DNA of 64,000 bases, from the NCBI RefSeq assembly GCF_021502575.1, contig NZ_JAKFGN010000001.1, positions 2,418,001-2,482,000 on the forward strand, read 5' to 3'. Every line of letters begins with the position of its first letter. Position 1 is the stretch's first letter. The translations under genes were made by a program, and so were the position numbers. This document shows positions 9,092 through 18,909 of this stretch, one piece after another. Source of the stretch: Bradyrhizobium sp. G127. GTDB lineage: Bacteria; Pseudomonadota; Alphaproteobacteria; Rhizobiales; Xanthobacteraceae. Under the pieces are notes generated by a model. It was not told the DNA's origin, did no database searches, and worked only from the letters and a program-made list of their open reading frames with translations.

Positions 9092-9940
9092 ATGATCACT
9101 GGACTGGATCACGCCGTCGTTCTCGTTCGCGACATTGAGGCCGGGGTTGCCGGATACACGACGCTGCTTGGCCGCGCGCCGGTGTGGCGTGCGCAAAAAG
9201 AAGGCGTCGCGACGGCGGTCTTTACGCTCGCCAACATGTCGCTCGAACTGATGGCGCCTGTGGCCGAAGGAGACGGCGCCGATCGCGTGCAGTCGCTGCT
9301 CGATGCGCAGGGTGAAGGGCTCGCCAGTCTGGCTTTCTCCGTCGAGGATATTGAAGCGACACGCCATCGCCTTGTGCGAATGGGCCTCGCGCCGTCGGAC
9401 ATTTCCGACGGTGAAAGCCGCGACCTTGGCTCGGGGCGCTCCATGACATGGAAGCGCACCCGCACGGACGCAAAGGCCACCGGCGGGGTGCGGATGTTCT
9501 TTCTGCAGCGCGCAGAGCCATTTCCTCCTTCGCCTGCCACGGCCGGCGCAACGGTCGATGCGCTCGACCACATCGTGCTCACGACGCTCGATCCGGATCG
9601 TGCGGCGGCGCTTTACGGCGCGCGTCTCGGACTCGACATGAAGCTCGATCGGACAATTTCTGCCTTGCAGACGCGCTTTCTGTTTTTCAGGCGGGGCGGT
9701 CTGGTGTTTGAGATCATCCACAGTCTCAAGACCGGCAGGAGCGACGGACCCGACAGGTTCTATGGCTTTTCCTGGCGTGTCGCAGACGTAGCGGCCACGC
9801 GCGAACGCCTTCAGAAGGCCGGACTTGAGGTTTCCGAACTGCGTGAGGGCCGCAAGCCGGGGACCCAAGTCTTCACGGTGCGGACCGGCACCTTCGGGGT
9901 GCCGACCATCGTGATCCAGCAGGGGCAGCGGGAGCCATAG
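9092..9940 (+). CDS. VOC (glyoxalase fold) family protein, two modules
   Basis: A 282-residue protein with two vicinal-oxygen-chelate halves: the first starts MITGLDHAVVLVRDIEAG, the second near residue 160 with ALDHIVLTTLDPDRAAALYGARLGLDM. The first-strand His of each module is a typical metal-ligand position. The halves together can form one active site. The substrate is not readable. ATG 9092 is preferred to an upstream TTG at 9074 because the VOC domain begins directly there. It precedes aspS, separated by 189 bases that include a perfect palindrome. Confidence 0.8.
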   Translation: MITGLDHAVVLVRDIEAGVAGYTTLLGRAPVWRAQKEGVATAVFTLANMSLELMAPVAEGDGADRVQSLLDAQGEGLASLAFSVEDIEATRHRLVRMGLAPSDISDGESRDLGSGRSMTWKRTRTDAKATGGVRMFFLQRAEPFPPSPATAGATVDALDHIVLTTLDPDRAAALYGARLGLDMKLDRTISALQTRFLFFRRGGLVFEIIHSLKTGRSDGPDRFYGFSWRVADVAATRERLQKAGLEVSELREGRKPGTQVFTVRTGTFGVPTIVIQQGQREP

Positions 9941-9954
9941 GGGCGGCGAGAACG

Positions 9955-9976
9955 CTGCCTGCAAATTTGCAGGCAG
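9955..9976. repeat. Perfect 22-bp palindrome between the VOC gene and aspS
   Basis: CTGCCTGCAAA followed directly by its reverse complement TTTGCAGGCAG. As RNA it could form a 9-bp stem with an AATT loop. There is no T-run, so it is either a weak terminator of the VOC gene or a dyad protein site upstream of aspS. Confidence 0.6.
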
Positions 9977-10129
9977 ACGCATTGATTTTCCTGCGATTTT
10001 TACCGAATTTGACGCGCTTCCATGCGCCACATCAGTTGCCGCGTTCCCTGCGCTCGGCTAAACCCTGCGCGCGCATCTCTGCGCCCATACCCCCGATTCT
10101 GCCCTCTGACGCTGGTTTCCAGGATTTTC

Positions 10130-11902
10130 ATGCATCGCTATCGTTCCCATACCTGCGGCGCGCTCCGCGAAGCCGACATTGGTCAAGAGGTCCGGCTGTC
10201 CGGCTGGTGCCACCGCATCCGCGACCATGGCGGGCTGCTGTTCATCGACCTGCGCGACCATTACGGCATGACACAATGCGTGGTCGATCCGGACTCCAAG
10301 GCATTCGGTCTGGCCGAGAAGCTGCGCGCCGAGTGGGTGGTGAAGATCGACGGCAAGGTCCGCCGCCGTCCCGAAGGCACCGACAATCCTGACCTGCCGA
10401 CCGGGACCGTCGAACTGTTCATCGCTGAGATCGAGGTGCTGGGCGAGGCGGGCGAACTGCCAATGCCGGTGTTTGGCGATCAGGAATATCCTGAGGAAAT
10501 AAGGCTCAAGTACCGTTTCCTCGACCTGCGTCGCGAGAAGCTGCACCAGAACATCATGACGCGCGGCGCTATCGTCGACTCGATGCGCAAGCGCATGAAG
10601 GAGTCCGGCTTCTTCGAATTCCAGACGCCGATTCTGACTGCCTCATCGCCGGAGGGCGCGCGCGACTTCCTGGTGCCGTCGCGCATTCATCCCGGCAAGT
10701 TCTACGCGCTGCCGCAGGCCCCGCAGCAGTACAAGCAGCTGCTGATGATGTCCGGCTTCGACCGCTACTTTCAGATTGCGCCGTGCTTCCGCGACGAAGA
10801 CCCGCGCGCCGACCGTCTGCCGGGCGAGTTCTACCAGCTCGACCTTGAGATGAGCTTCGTCACGCAGGAGGATGTTTTCGCTGCGATGGAGCCGGTCATT
10901 ACTGGTGTGTTCGAGGACTTCGCCAAGGGCAAGCCGGTCACCAAGAAGTGGCCCCGCATTCCGTTCGCTGAAAGCCTGCGCAAGTACGGCACCGACAAGC
11001 CGGACCTGCGCAATCCTCTGGTAATGCAGGACGTCTCCGAGCATTTCCGCGGCTCGGGCTTCAAGGTATTCGCGCGCATGCTTGAGGATGCGACCAATCA
11101 GGTCTGGGCGATCCCAGGACCGGGTGGCGGCTCGCGCGCGTTCTGCGATCGCATGAACTCGTGGGCGCAGGGCGAGGGTCAGCCGGGCCTCGGTTACATC
11201 ATGTGGCGCGAAGGCGGAGAGGGCGCAGGCCCCCTCGCCAACAACGTCGGCCCCGAGCGCACTGCTGCGATTCGCGATCAGCTTGGTCTCAAGGAAGGCG
11301 ATGCCGCGTTCTTCGTCGCCGGCGATCCGTCGAAGTTCTGGAAGTTCGCAGGCCTCGCGCGCACCAAACTCGGCGAAGAGTTGAACCTGATCGACAAGGA
11401 CCGGTTTGAACTGGCGTGGATCGTCGACTTCCCGATGTACGAGTACAACGAGGAAGACAAGAAGGTCGATTTCTCGCACAACCCATTTTCGATGCCGCAG
11501 GGCGGGCTCGAAGCGCTCGAGACCCAGGATCCGCTCACCATCAAGGCATTCCAGTACGACATCGCCTGCAACGGTTACGAGATCGCGTCCGGCGGCATCC
11601 GTAACCATCGTCCGCAGGCGATGGTGAAGGCGTTCGAGATCGCGGGCTATGGCGAGGAGACCGTAATCGAACGCTTCGGCGGCATGTATCGCGCTTTCCA
11701 GTACGGCGCGCCGCCACATGGCGGCATGGCGGCCGGCGTCGACCGCATTGTCATGCTGCTTTGCGGCACGAACAACCTGCGCGAAATCTCGCTCTTCCCA
11801 ATGAACCAGCGTGCCGAAGATCTGCTCATGGGCGCGCCATCGGACGTATCGCTCAAGCAGTTGCGCGAACTCCACATCAGGCTCAATCTGCCGCAGACTT
11901 GA
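10130..11902 (+). CDS. aspS: Aspartyl-tRNA synthetase (non-discriminating type likely)
   Basis: Charges tRNA-Asp, and in bacteria with GatCAB probably tRNA-Asn too. From ATG 10130 it has 590 residues, the normal bacterial length; the open frame extends 36 codons upstream without similarity. It has an N-terminal OB-fold ([23 protein letters not shown]), motif 2 [16 protein letters not shown], the bacterial GAD insertion around residues 290-420, and motif 3 [16 protein letters not shown] near residue 550. It is followed after 77 bases by the malic enzyme gene on the same strand. Confidence 0.96.
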   Translation: MHRYRSHTCGALREADIGQEVRLSGWCHRIRDHGGLLFIDLRDHYGMTQCVVDPDSKAFGLAEKLRAEWVVKIDGKVRRRPEGTDNPDLPTGTVELFIAEIEVLGEAGELPMPVFGDQEYPEEIRLKYRFLDLRREKLHQNIMTRGAIVDSMRKRMKESGFFEFQTPILTASSPEGARDFLVPSRIHPGKFYALPQAPQQYKQLLMMSGFDRYFQIAPCFRDEDPRADRLPGEFYQLDLEMSFVTQEDVFAAMEPVITGVFEDFAKGKPVTKKWPRIPFAESLRKYGTDKPDLRNPLVMQDVSEHFRGSGFKVFARMLEDATNQVWAIPGPGGGSRAFCDRMNSWAQGEGQPGLGYIMWREGGEGAGPLANNVGPERTAAIRDQLGLKEGDAAFFVAGDPSKFWKFAGLARTKLGEELNLIDKDRFELAWIVDFPMYEYNEEDKKVDFSHNPFSMPQGGLEALETQDPLTIKAFQYDIACNGYEIASGGIRNHRPQAMVKAFEIAGYGEETVIERFGGMYRAFQYGAPPHGGMAAGVDRIVMLLCGTNNLREISLFPMNQRAEDLLMGAPSDVSLKQLRELHIRLNLPQT

Positions 11903-11912
11903 ATCGCATAAT

Positions 11913-11959
11913 CGTCGCAAGCCGGGACTAAACAGCACCCGTCGCAAGCCGGGGCTAAA
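11913..11959. repeat. Two short direct repeats between aspS and maeB
   Basis: GTCGCAAGCCGGGACTAAA (11913-11931) recurs 28 bases on as GTCGCAAGCCGGGGCTAAA (11941-11959), with one difference. They fill most of the 77-base gap before the malic enzyme ribosome site. Confidence 0.7.
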
Positions 11960-11979
11960 AAGAAAAAGCGGGAGTAGGT

Positions 11980-14289
11980 ATGGCGTCCAACTTGTCCGAA
12001 GAACTTCGTCTCGCGGCGCTGTCCTACCACCGACTTCCCCGGCCCGGTAAACTCGAAATTCAGGCGACCAAGCCGCTGGCGAACCAGCGCGACCTCGCGC
12101 TGGCCTATTCGCCGGGCGTCGCCGCCGCCTGCGAAGCGATTGCCGCCGATCCTGCGAAGGCCGCCGAACTCACAACCCGCTCCAATCTCGTCGCCGTGGT
12201 CAGCAACGGCACCGCCGTGCTCGGCCTCGGCAATATCGGCCCGCTGGCGTCGAAGCCGGTGATGGAGGGCAAGGCCGTCCTGTTCAAGAAATTCGCCGGC
12301 ATCGATGTGTTCGACATCGAGATCGCTGCCGACACCATCGAGCGTGTGGTGGAAACGGTGGCCGCGCTGGAGCCGACCTTCGGCGGCATCAACCTTGAGG
12401 ACATCAAGGGGCCTGAGTGTTTCGAGATCGAGGAACGGCTCAAGGCTCGGATGAAAATCCCGGTCTTTCACGACGACCAGCACGGCACTGCGATCATTGT
12501 CTGCGCGGCTGTCCGCAACGCGCTGATGATCAACGGCAAGAAGCTGGAAGACATCAAGATCGTGGCGTCCGGCGCGGGCGCGGCGGCCATCGCCTGCCTC
12601 AATCTGCTGGTGTCGCTCGGCGCCAAGCGCAAGAACATCTGGGTCTGCGACATCGACGGCCTCGTCTATGAAGGCCGCAACACGTTGATGGACAAGTGGA
12701 AGGCCGTCTACGCGCAGAAGACCGACAAGCGCACGCTGGGCGACGTGATCGGCGGCGCGGATGTCTTTCTCGGCGTCTCCGCAGGCAACGTGCTGAAGCC
12801 CGAGATGGTCAAGCAGATGGCGGATCAGCCGCTGGTGATGGCGCTGGCCAACCCGACGCCGGAGATCATGCCCGACGAGGCGCGCAGGGTGCGCCCCGAC
12901 GCGATGATCTGCACCGGGCGCTCGGACTTCCCCAACCAGGTCAACAATGTTCTCTGTTTCCCGTTCATCTTCCGTGGCGCGCTCGACGTCGGCGCCACCG
13001 CGATCAACGAGGACATGAAGCGCGCCGCAGTCGATGCGCTGGCGCAGCTCGCGCGCGATCCGCCGTCCGATGTGGTGGTGCGTTTCGACGGCGGCGAGAC
13101 GCAGGGCTTCGGCCCCGGTTCGCTGATCCCGTCGCCGTTCGACCCCCGGCTGATCCTGCGTATCGCGCCCGCCGTGGCGCAGGCGGCGATGGATTCCGGC
13201 GTTGCGACGCGGCCGATCACCGATTTCGCCGCGTATACCGAGCAACTCGATCGCTTCGCGTTCCGCTCCGGTCTCGTCATGAAGCCGGTGTTCGCGAAGG
13301 CCAAGACTCAGCCGGTGCGCGTGATCTATGCCGAGGGCGAGGACGAGCGCGTGCTGCGCGCGGTGCAGGTGGTGCTTGAGGAAAAGCTGGCGCGTCCGAT
13401 TCTGGTCGGCCGTCCGTCGGTGGTGGCATCGCGCATCGAGCGCTTCGGCCTGTCGATCAAGGCGGGCAGCGATTTCGACCTCATCAATCCCGAGGACGAT
13501 CCGCGTTATCGTTCCTATGTGCAGAGCTATATCGACGTGGCGGGACGTCACGGCATTACGCCGGATGCCGCGAAAACGCTGGTGCGCACCAATGCGACTG
13601 TGATCGCGGCGCTCGCCGTGGCGCGTGGCGAGGCCGATGCCATGCTGTGCGGCGTCGATGGCCGCTACATGAGCCATCTGCGGCGCATTCGCGAGATCAT
13701 CGGCGTGACGCCGGGCCTTGCGGACTATTCGGCGCTGGCTCTCGTCATCACCAGCAAGGGCGCGTACTTCATCGCGGACACCCAGATCCGGCCAAATCCG
13801 ACCGCGGAGGAATTGGCCGAGATGGCGGCGCTCGCGGCCGTCCATGTGCAGCGCTTCGGCATCAAGCCGAAGGTGGCGTTCCTGTCGCATTCGGATTTCG
13901 GCAGCTATGACTCCTCGTCGGCGCAGAAGATGCGCCGCGCGACGGAACTGCTCGTCAACGATCATCCGGAAATCGAGGCCGATGGCGAGATGCAGGGCGA
14001 TTCCGCGCTGACCGCGTTGTCGCGGCAGCTGGTGCTGCCGCATTCGCGTCTGGAGGGTTCCGCCAACATCCTGATCATGCCGAACCTCGATGCCGCCAAC
14101 ATCGCTTACCAGATGATCAAGATCCTCGCCGACGCGCTGCCTGTGGGACCGATCCTGATCGGCCCGGCGCGGCCGGCGCATATCCTGACGCCCTCGGTGA
14201 CGGCGCGCGGCATCCTCAACATGACCGCGGTCGCGGCCGTCGAAGCGCAGGAACGCGCGGGACGGCAACAGCCGACGCTGTTCGGCTGA
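11980..14289 (+). CDS. maeB: NADP-dependent malic enzyme with phosphotransacetylase-like domain
   Basis: Oxidatively decarboxylates malate to pyruvate. The 769-residue length is that of MaeB-type fusions: a malic enzyme part (about residues 1-430, with [26 protein letters not shown] and the nucleotide-binding [15 protein letters not shown]) and a C-terminal phosphate-acetyltransferase-like part (about 440-769, with [20 protein letters not shown] and a C-terminal [18 protein letters not shown]). In characterised MaeB the second domain is regulatory and binds acetyl-CoA. The start at 11980 has GGGAG upstream. A strong hairpin follows the stop. Confidence 0.96.
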   Translation: MASNLSEELRLAALSYHRLPRPGKLEIQATKPLANQRDLALAYSPGVAAACEAIAADPAKAAELTTRSNLVAVVSNGTAVLGLGNIGPLASKPVMEGKAVLFKKFAGIDVFDIEIAADTIERVVETVAALEPTFGGINLEDIKGPECFEIEERLKARMKIPVFHDDQHGTAIIVCAAVRNALMINGKKLEDIKIVASGAGAAAIACLNLLVSLGAKRKNIWVCDIDGLVYEGRNTLMDKWKAVYAQKTDKRTLGDVIGGADVFLGVSAGNVLKPEMVKQMADQPLVMALANPTPEIMPDEARRVRPDAMICTGRSDFPNQVNNVLCFPFIFRGALDVGATAINEDMKRAAVDALAQLARDPPSDVVVRFDGGETQGFGPGSLIPSPFDPRLILRIAPAVAQAAMDSGVATRPITDFAAYTEQLDRFAFRSGLVMKPVFAKAKTQPVRVIYAEGEDERVLRAVQVVLEEKLARPILVGRPSVVASRIERFGLSIKAGSDFDLINPEDDPRYRSYVQSYIDVAGRHGITPDAAKTLVRTNATVIAALAVARGEADAMLCGVDGRYMSHLRRIREIIGVTPGLADYSALALVITSKGAYFIADTQIRPNPTAEELAEMAALAAVHVQRFGIKPKVAFLSHSDFGSYDSSSAQKMRRATELLVNDHPEIEADGEMQGDSALTALSRQLVLPHSRLEGSANILIMPNLDAANIAYQMIKILADALPVGPILIGPARPAHILTPSVTARGILNMTAVAAVEAQERAGRQQPTLFG

Positions 14290-14302
14290 GGGCAACTGCT
14301 AT

Positions 14303-14339
14303 ATAGTCGGCCCCATTGGAATTCAGTGGGGCCGACTAT
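14303..14339 (+). promoter_or_regulatory. Strong hairpin covering the doxX start codon
   Basis: TAGTCGGCCCCA (14304-14315) and TGGGGCCGACTA (14327-14338) are perfect reverse complements, with one further A-T pair outside, around an 11-base loop. The right arm includes the first bases of the ATG at 14338. There is no T-run. It may end maeB transcription, control doxX translation, or both. Confidence 0.65.
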
Positions 14340-14790
14340 GCCAGCTTTCGTGACCCTCGGACGCGTTCTGTTTGTTGTTCTGTTCGTATTTTCCGGAGCC
14401 TCGAAGCTCTTCGACATTGCATCCACCACGCAGGCGATCACCGACAAGGTCACCCTGCCGGCATTGCTGACCCCATACACGACCCAGCTTGAAGACGTTA
14501 CGGGGATGAAGACGGCCCAGTTGCTCGCGATCCTGGCCGGCGCGGTGGAGGTGCTGGGCGGATTGTTCATTGCGCTGAACATCGGCACGCGGTTCTTCGC
14601 ATGGGTGTTGGTGCTGTTCGTCGGCGTCACGACGTTCTACTTCCACAACTTCTGGGATATGACCGGCCCCGACCGCATCAACAACATGATCCATGCGCTG
14701 AAAAACCTGTCGCTGATCGGCGGGCTTCTGGTTATCGCGGGTTATCCGCGCCAGATCGCGATGGAAGACAGCCGCTACACCGGCGTTTAG
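14338..14790 (+). CDS. DoxX family membrane protein
   Basis: A 150-residue protein with four predicted membrane helices: residues 5-25 (VTLGRVLFVVLFVFSGASKLF, the typical DoxX opening), 55-80, 85-105 and 120-140, with the conserved FHNFWDM between helices 3 and 4. DoxX relatives act in quinone-linked or redox processes; the role here is unknown. The start at 14338 is inside a hairpin arm, and an alternative GTG at 14326 lies in its loop. A second, shorter DoxX gene is at 41334-41714. Confidence 0.85.
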   Translation: MPAFVTLGRVLFVVLFVFSGASKLFDIASTTQAITDKVTLPALLTPYTTQLEDVTGMKTAQLLAILAGAVEVLGGLFIALNIGTRFFAWVLVLFVGVTTFYFHNFWDMTGPDRINNMIHALKNLSLIGGLLVIAGYPRQIAMEDSRYTGV

Positions 14791-14791
14791 C

Positions 14792-15352
14792 TTAAGCTCT
14801 TCGCCATGCCGTCACATCGACGGCGTGCGCGGCATCGAGAACGTGGGTCTCGGCCGGTTTGAGGCCGTGGGCGGCCAGAATATCTTGCGCCGATTTTACT
14901 GGAATGCCAGGAAAGCCGCCGGTGCCGTCCGGGATGGTCAGGCGATGTGCCTGCGAGAGCCAGAACACGTCGTAACGGTCCATGAACATCTCGAAGACTT
15001 CGGGCCCGCCGATGATCGCGGCGGTGCCGGACGTTACGCCCGCGTGGTTACAGGCGTCCTCGAACGAAGCGCCCGCCGGATTCCACAAGGTTGCTTTCGG
15101 ATTGGCGGGATCGCGGGCGACGGCGGGCACGGTGCGCGTCAGCGCGATGCGCGTGCGCAGCGCGGAGCGCGGCTGGTCCTCGAACGAGTGCTTGCCGTGA
15201 ACGATCAGGTCCGCCGCGTCGAGCGCGGTCTCGAAGAATTTCTGATCGGCGTCGAACTTCAGTTCCGGCGGCATGACGCCGCTTGCGTCCGCCAGCATGC
15301 CGTTGGCGGAGAGGATCACATAGCCTTCGATGCGGAGCTGCGATTGCGTCAT
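14792..15352 (-). CDS. Dihydrofolate reductase-like (RibD C-terminal type) protein
   Basis: A 186-residue protein that opens with a DHFR/RibD-type strand and substrate loop (IEGYVILSANGMLADASG), then LIVHGKHSFED and the NADPH-binding IIGGPEVFEMFMDRYDVFWLSQ. The general fold is a reductase using NADPH; the true substrate is unknown and it need not be folate. It converges on doxX with a one-base gap between the stops. Upstream it is 37 bases from the polysaccharide deacetylase stop, and both are on the minus strand, so cotranscription is likely. Confidence 0.8.
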   Translation of the reverse strand: MTQSQLRIEGYVILSANGMLADASGVMPPELKFDADQKFFETALDAADLIVHGKHSFEDQPRSALRTRIALTRTVPAVARDPANPKATLWNPAGASFEDACNHAGVTSGTAAIIGGPEVFEMFMDRYDVFWLSQAHRLTIPDGTGGFPGIPVKSAQDILAAHGLKPAETHVLDAAHAVDVTAWRRA

Positions 15353-15389
15353 TCGTTGACGGAGCTGCCGTTTCGGAAGTCCGTGACCA

Positions 15390-16370
15390 TCATTCCGAAA
15401 TGGTCTGCACCACGCTGTTGAGCGGGCGCGAACTCACCGTCGGCAGTTTGAGCCCTTTCACGACCTCCTCATCGTATTGCGCGATGGTGGTCATCGGTGC
15501 CTTGGCCTTGACCTGCACCACCTTGTAGCCACCGGCCTTCAGCCGCTTCATCAGTTCGGGCAGCGCTTCGGCGGTGTGCTTTTGGAAATCGTGCATCAGC
15601 ACGATACCTTTGCCGTTCTTCTCGAGCTTGGTCATCACGGTGTCGACGATTTTCTGAGCCGTGGAGGCCTTGAAGTCAAACGAGTCGAGGTCGCAGGACC
15701 AGATCGAGATGTTGCGTTCGCCGAGATACGTCACCATCGCCGGGGGATGCTGGAGCGCGGGAAAGCGAAACAGCGGCGAGGGGGCCGCGCCGAGCGCCCA
15801 CTTCACGGCGCTGAAACCTTTCTCGATCTCTTCCTTGCGCTGATCGTCGGTCAGTTTCTTGTTATTGAGATTGGCGTGCGACCAGGTATGCGCGCCGATG
15901 GTGTGGCCTTCTTCAGCCACATGCTTGAGAATTTCGGGATAGTAAGTGGCGTGCTTGCCGATCGGGAAGAAGATCGCCTTGGTGCATTCCTCGGCGAGCG
16001 TCTTCAGCACCGACGGTGTGTTGACCGGCCACGGGCCGTCGTCGAATGTCAGCACCACTTCCTTATCGCGCAGGAAGTCGAGTTGCTTGAAATGCTCGAA
16101 GCCGAAACCGGGGCCGCCGGTGGTGTCGATCTGCACCACGCGCGCGACGCCGAGGGCGTTGGGATTGGCGCAGTTGGTTTTGGTCGGTACGGGGGCTGGG
16201 GCTGGCGCTGGTGCCGCCGCCGTGGTCGCGGCGGGCGCGGGTGCTGTGGCGGCGGGTTTCGGCGCTGGCGACGGAGTCGTGCGCTGCGGAATAAGCGCCT
16301 GCGACCACACGCTGCTGAAGGCGCATAACGAGAGCGCGCCGGCTACAAAAAACGTTGCCTTGATACGCAT
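15390..16370 (-). CDS. Polysaccharide deacetylase (NodB-like), secreted
   Basis: Removes acetyl groups from a polysaccharide, probably peptidoglycan or an exopolymer, in the periplasm. From ATG 16370 (AGGGG upstream) it has 326 residues: a signal peptide (about 1-24), a low-complexity Ala/Pro linker (about 30-65), then the NodB domain. Visible motifs are TFDDGP (catalytic base and metal Asp), the zinc ligands in GAHTWSH, RFPALQHPP and the late LMHDFQKH. Upstream open sequence to 16475 is not similar to the family. Confidence 0.9.
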   Translation of the reverse strand: MRIKATFFVAGALSLCAFSSVWSQALIPQRTTPSPAPKPAATAPAPAATTAAAPAPAPAPVPTKTNCANPNALGVARVVQIDTTGGPGFGFEHFKQLDFLRDKEVVLTFDDGPWPVNTPSVLKTLAEECTKAIFFPIGKHATYYPEILKHVAEEGHTIGAHTWSHANLNNKKLTDDQRKEEIEKGFSAVKWALGAAPSPLFRFPALQHPPAMVTYLGERNISIWSCDLDSFDFKASTAQKIVDTVMTKLEKNGKGIVLMHDFQKHTAEALPELMKRLKAGGYKVVQVKAKAPMTTIAQYDEEVVKGLKLPTVSSRPLNSVVQTISE

Positions 16371-16533
16371 TGGAAATACCCCTGAACGCAAACTCCCCGG
16401 TATCCGGCATCCCGGACGCCGCCATATCGTCCCCGACGTCAGCCTAATCCGGTGCCGTTGAGCACGCCAACCCATTTTCGAGGGAGGCGCTCCTGTCGAG
16501 CGGCACGGTTAATCGGGACCGAAGGCGCCTGTT

Positions 16534-17106
16534 TCAGGCGAGTGTGCGGGAAATCGCGGTGATAACGCGGGTATCGGCGGGTTCCACGCGAGAAGAAAAG
16601 ACGTCCGCCAGATAGCCGTCGCGGCCCACAAGATACTTGTGGAAATTCCAGCCGGGAACGTCGGCGGGCCGTTCGGCCGCCGCCCATTTGTAGAACGGGT
16701 GTGCGTTCGGCCCCTTCACGCTGGTCTTGACCGTGATCGGAAAGGTGACGTGGTAGGTGTGTTCGGCAGTTTGCGCGATGTCGCTCGCGCCGCCCGGCTC
16801 TTGCGCGCCGAAGTCGTTGGACGGCACACCGATGACGGTCAGGCCGCGTTCGCGAAACTGCGTCCAGATCTCCTGCAATCCGGCGTATTGCGGCGTGAAG
16901 CCGCACAGCGAGGCGGTGTTCACTACCAGCAGCGGCTTGCCGGCGTAATCGGCAAGGCGGATGTCGCCGCCTTTCAGGCTCTGGAATGAAAATCCGTAAG
17001 CGGTCATGCGGCTCATGGCGGCCTGCGCTTGGGCGGATCGTGCGGCGAACGGCAGTGCAGCGGCGCTTGCCATCGTTGCGATCATCGTCCGGCGGTCAAT
17101 CATCAT
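16534..17106 (-). CDS. Glutathione peroxidase, probably Tat-exported
   Basis: A thiol peroxidase reducing hydroperoxides. From ATG 17106 (GAGGGA upstream) it has 190 residues. A twin-arginine leader is visible: DRRTMIATMASAAALPFAARSAQAQA. The peroxidatic cysteine is Cys68 in NTASLCGFTPQYAGLQ, with FGAQEPG and WNFHKYLV supplying the Gln and Trp/Asn of the catalytic set. Most bacterial GPx proteins are cytoplasmic, so periplasmic export is a distinctive feature. The deacetylase gene follows on the same strand after 163 bases. Confidence 0.9.
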   Translation of the reverse strand: MMIDRRTMIATMASAAALPFAARSAQAQAAMSRMTAYGFSFQSLKGGDIRLADYAGKPLLVVNTASLCGFTPQYAGLQEIWTQFRERGLTVIGVPSNDFGAQEPGGASDIAQTAEHTYHVTFPITVKTSVKGPNAHPFYKWAAAERPADVPGWNFHKYLVGRDGYLADVFSSRVEPADTRVITAISRTLA

Positions 17107-17191
17107 GCGTCCCTCGAAGACGACGCTCAAGATAACGGATCGCTACCGCCGTACGTTTCAAGAAGTCGTGACAAATATCAGGAACGCCGCA

Positions 17192-18844
17192 TCATGGCCG
17201 CTTCGGCGGCTTGTCGCACCATGGCATCGGCAGTTCGGGTTCGTAGTACTGGTTCCACTCGCAGATATATTCGGGACCGCTGCGCTTCAGTACATGTTTG
17301 ATGGGTTCGGCCTGACTGACTGCGACATGGGCGACGATCAGCGCCATGCCGATGGGATAGGCCCATCGCGCCCGGCCGAGATCCGGCATCCGTTCGAGCA
17401 GCAGCGCGCCGGCGAGAATGATGAGCGGATCGGTCAGGATGAAATATTCGGCCTTGAGGCCGCGCCGCACGCCGAGCGCGTCGATGCCGATGGCGGCGAG
17501 CAGCATCAGTGCGGCCTGAGTAGCCACCTGCCGTTGGCCTCTGAGCCACGCATAGACAATACCGGGAATGACAAGCCAGGTCAGGAATACGGTCGGCCGG
17601 GGCGACGTGAACAGCACGAATGTGTAACGCTGGAGCACGGACTTGATGCCGTCGAACAGCAGGGCGAGGGCCGCGAAAATCTTGCCGCCCTCGGTGGCCG
17701 AGGTGGCGGGTGCGTCCGCGAACACCAGCATTTTCTCGATGGGATTGATCACGGCGACGACGTTCTGCGGATCGTATTGCAGATAGAGCGCGAGCAGCCC
17801 GAGCGATGCGCCGGCGATCACCGCGAACATCGACGTCAGGGTTTCGGTGAGGTTGATCCGCCAGATCGCCGCATAGACGGTCATGGCGATGCCGATCCAG
17901 CCGAGCAGCGCGACCTGATAGACACCGAACACGCCGCCGATCAGCGCATGAAGCTGGGCAATGTCGATCGATTCCGGCTCGAGCCCGGCGGCAATCAGCG
18001 GCCACGCCAGAGCGGACATCAAGGCGGCGATCACGGCGGCAATGAGCGTTGCGATCCACGCGCGGGCCGAGCGATCCCAAAATGCGGTGCTGGCGCTGTC
18101 CGGCGATCCGAACGGCAGCATGATCAGCGGCAGTCCCGCGATCAACAGGATGATCTGAATCTTGTTTTCCAGGCCGAGCACGCAGAGCGCCGCCGCCGCG
18201 GCGAGCGCGAGCGGACGTCCGGTGCTTGCGCGACGCCCCGCGATGATCAGGATCATCAATGCGAACGTAAACAGGCACGCCGCGATCATCTCGCTGCGCA
18301 GGATGCGCATGTGGACCGCGATGCCGCCGGAGAATGCAAAGGCGAATGTTGCGAGCAACGCAATTCGCCAGTCGCGGAAGAGGCGGCGGGCAAGCATCGC
18401 GAAAAAGAACACGAAGATGCTGGCGGTCAGCCATGCGACCACGCGGCCGGCGCGGATGGCACTGGTCATTGCGGCGTCGAACGCCGGAACGTTCAGCGCC
18501 GAGGGGATCGACGACAGCTTCCAGGCGTCGAGCAGGCCCAGTGCGTGCATTGCCTGAAACCACAGCTTCACCGACAGGATGGTGAAATAGGACGGATGGT
18601 CAAAGAACGCCTGCGGCTTGCCGTCGTTCATCACCAGCGCGTTGTAGACGATCATGAAATCCATGTCGGCATTGCGCCAGTAGATGACGAAATAGCCGGC
18701 GAGGAAAAACGATGCCGCCAGCAGGCCGAGAATGAGAATCAATCCGCCGGTCCAGCCGAAAGGCGTCAGCCGGTCGAGGGCGTCACGCGGCGGTGTTTTA
18801 TCGGCGGAGGTTGCGGCAGATTGGACGTGGGAGGAGGCTGTCAT
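17192..18844 (-). CDS. Polytopic membrane protein, possibly a GT-C glycosyltransferase
   Basis: A 550-residue protein with about 12 predicted membrane helices. An acidic NADMDFMIVYNALVM loop follows the first helix and resembles the position of the catalytic Asp in GT-C lipid-linked sugar transferases; helices then run to about residue 510, with a soluble C-terminal tail containing two cysteines. I cannot name the family with certainty. An alternative is a conserved membrane protein of unknown role. It stands alone, with no polysaccharide gene nearby. Confidence 0.6.
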   Translation of the reverse strand: MTASSHVQSAATSADKTPPRDALDRLTPFGWTGGLILILGLLAASFFLAGYFVIYWRNADMDFMIVYNALVMNDGKPQAFFDHPSYFTILSVKLWFQAMHALGLLDAWKLSSIPSALNVPAFDAAMTSAIRAGRVVAWLTASIFVFFFAMLARRLFRDWRIALLATFAFAFSGGIAVHMRILRSEMIAACLFTFALMILIIAGRRASTGRPLALAAAAALCVLGLENKIQIILLIAGLPLIMLPFGSPDSASTAFWDRSARAWIATLIAAVIAALMSALAWPLIAAGLEPESIDIAQLHALIGGVFGVYQVALLGWIGIAMTVYAAIWRINLTETLTSMFAVIAGASLGLLALYLQYDPQNVVAVINPIEKMLVFADAPATSATEGGKIFAALALLFDGIKSVLQRYTFVLFTSPRPTVFLTWLVIPGIVYAWLRGQRQVATQAALMLLAAIGIDALGVRRGLKAEYFILTDPLIILAGALLLERMPDLGRARWAYPIGMALIVAHVAVSQAEPIKHVLKRSGPEYICEWNQYYEPELPMPWCDKPPKRP

Positions 18845-18909
18845 GACCGGCGCGTTCTATCGCAACGCGCCGCCGAAAGCCAACAGGTACGCAGGTATTC
18901 TGGGTCGGA

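Noticed and set aside
10022-10129. N-terminal extension of AspRS
   Set aside because: It would add 36 residues not found in the family; ATG 10130 gives the standard 590 residues.
11647-14295. An 882-codon open frame on the minus strand opposite malic enzyme
   Set aside because: Its protein is Arg/His-rich with no domain; it mirrors the codon pattern of maeB in high-GC DNA.
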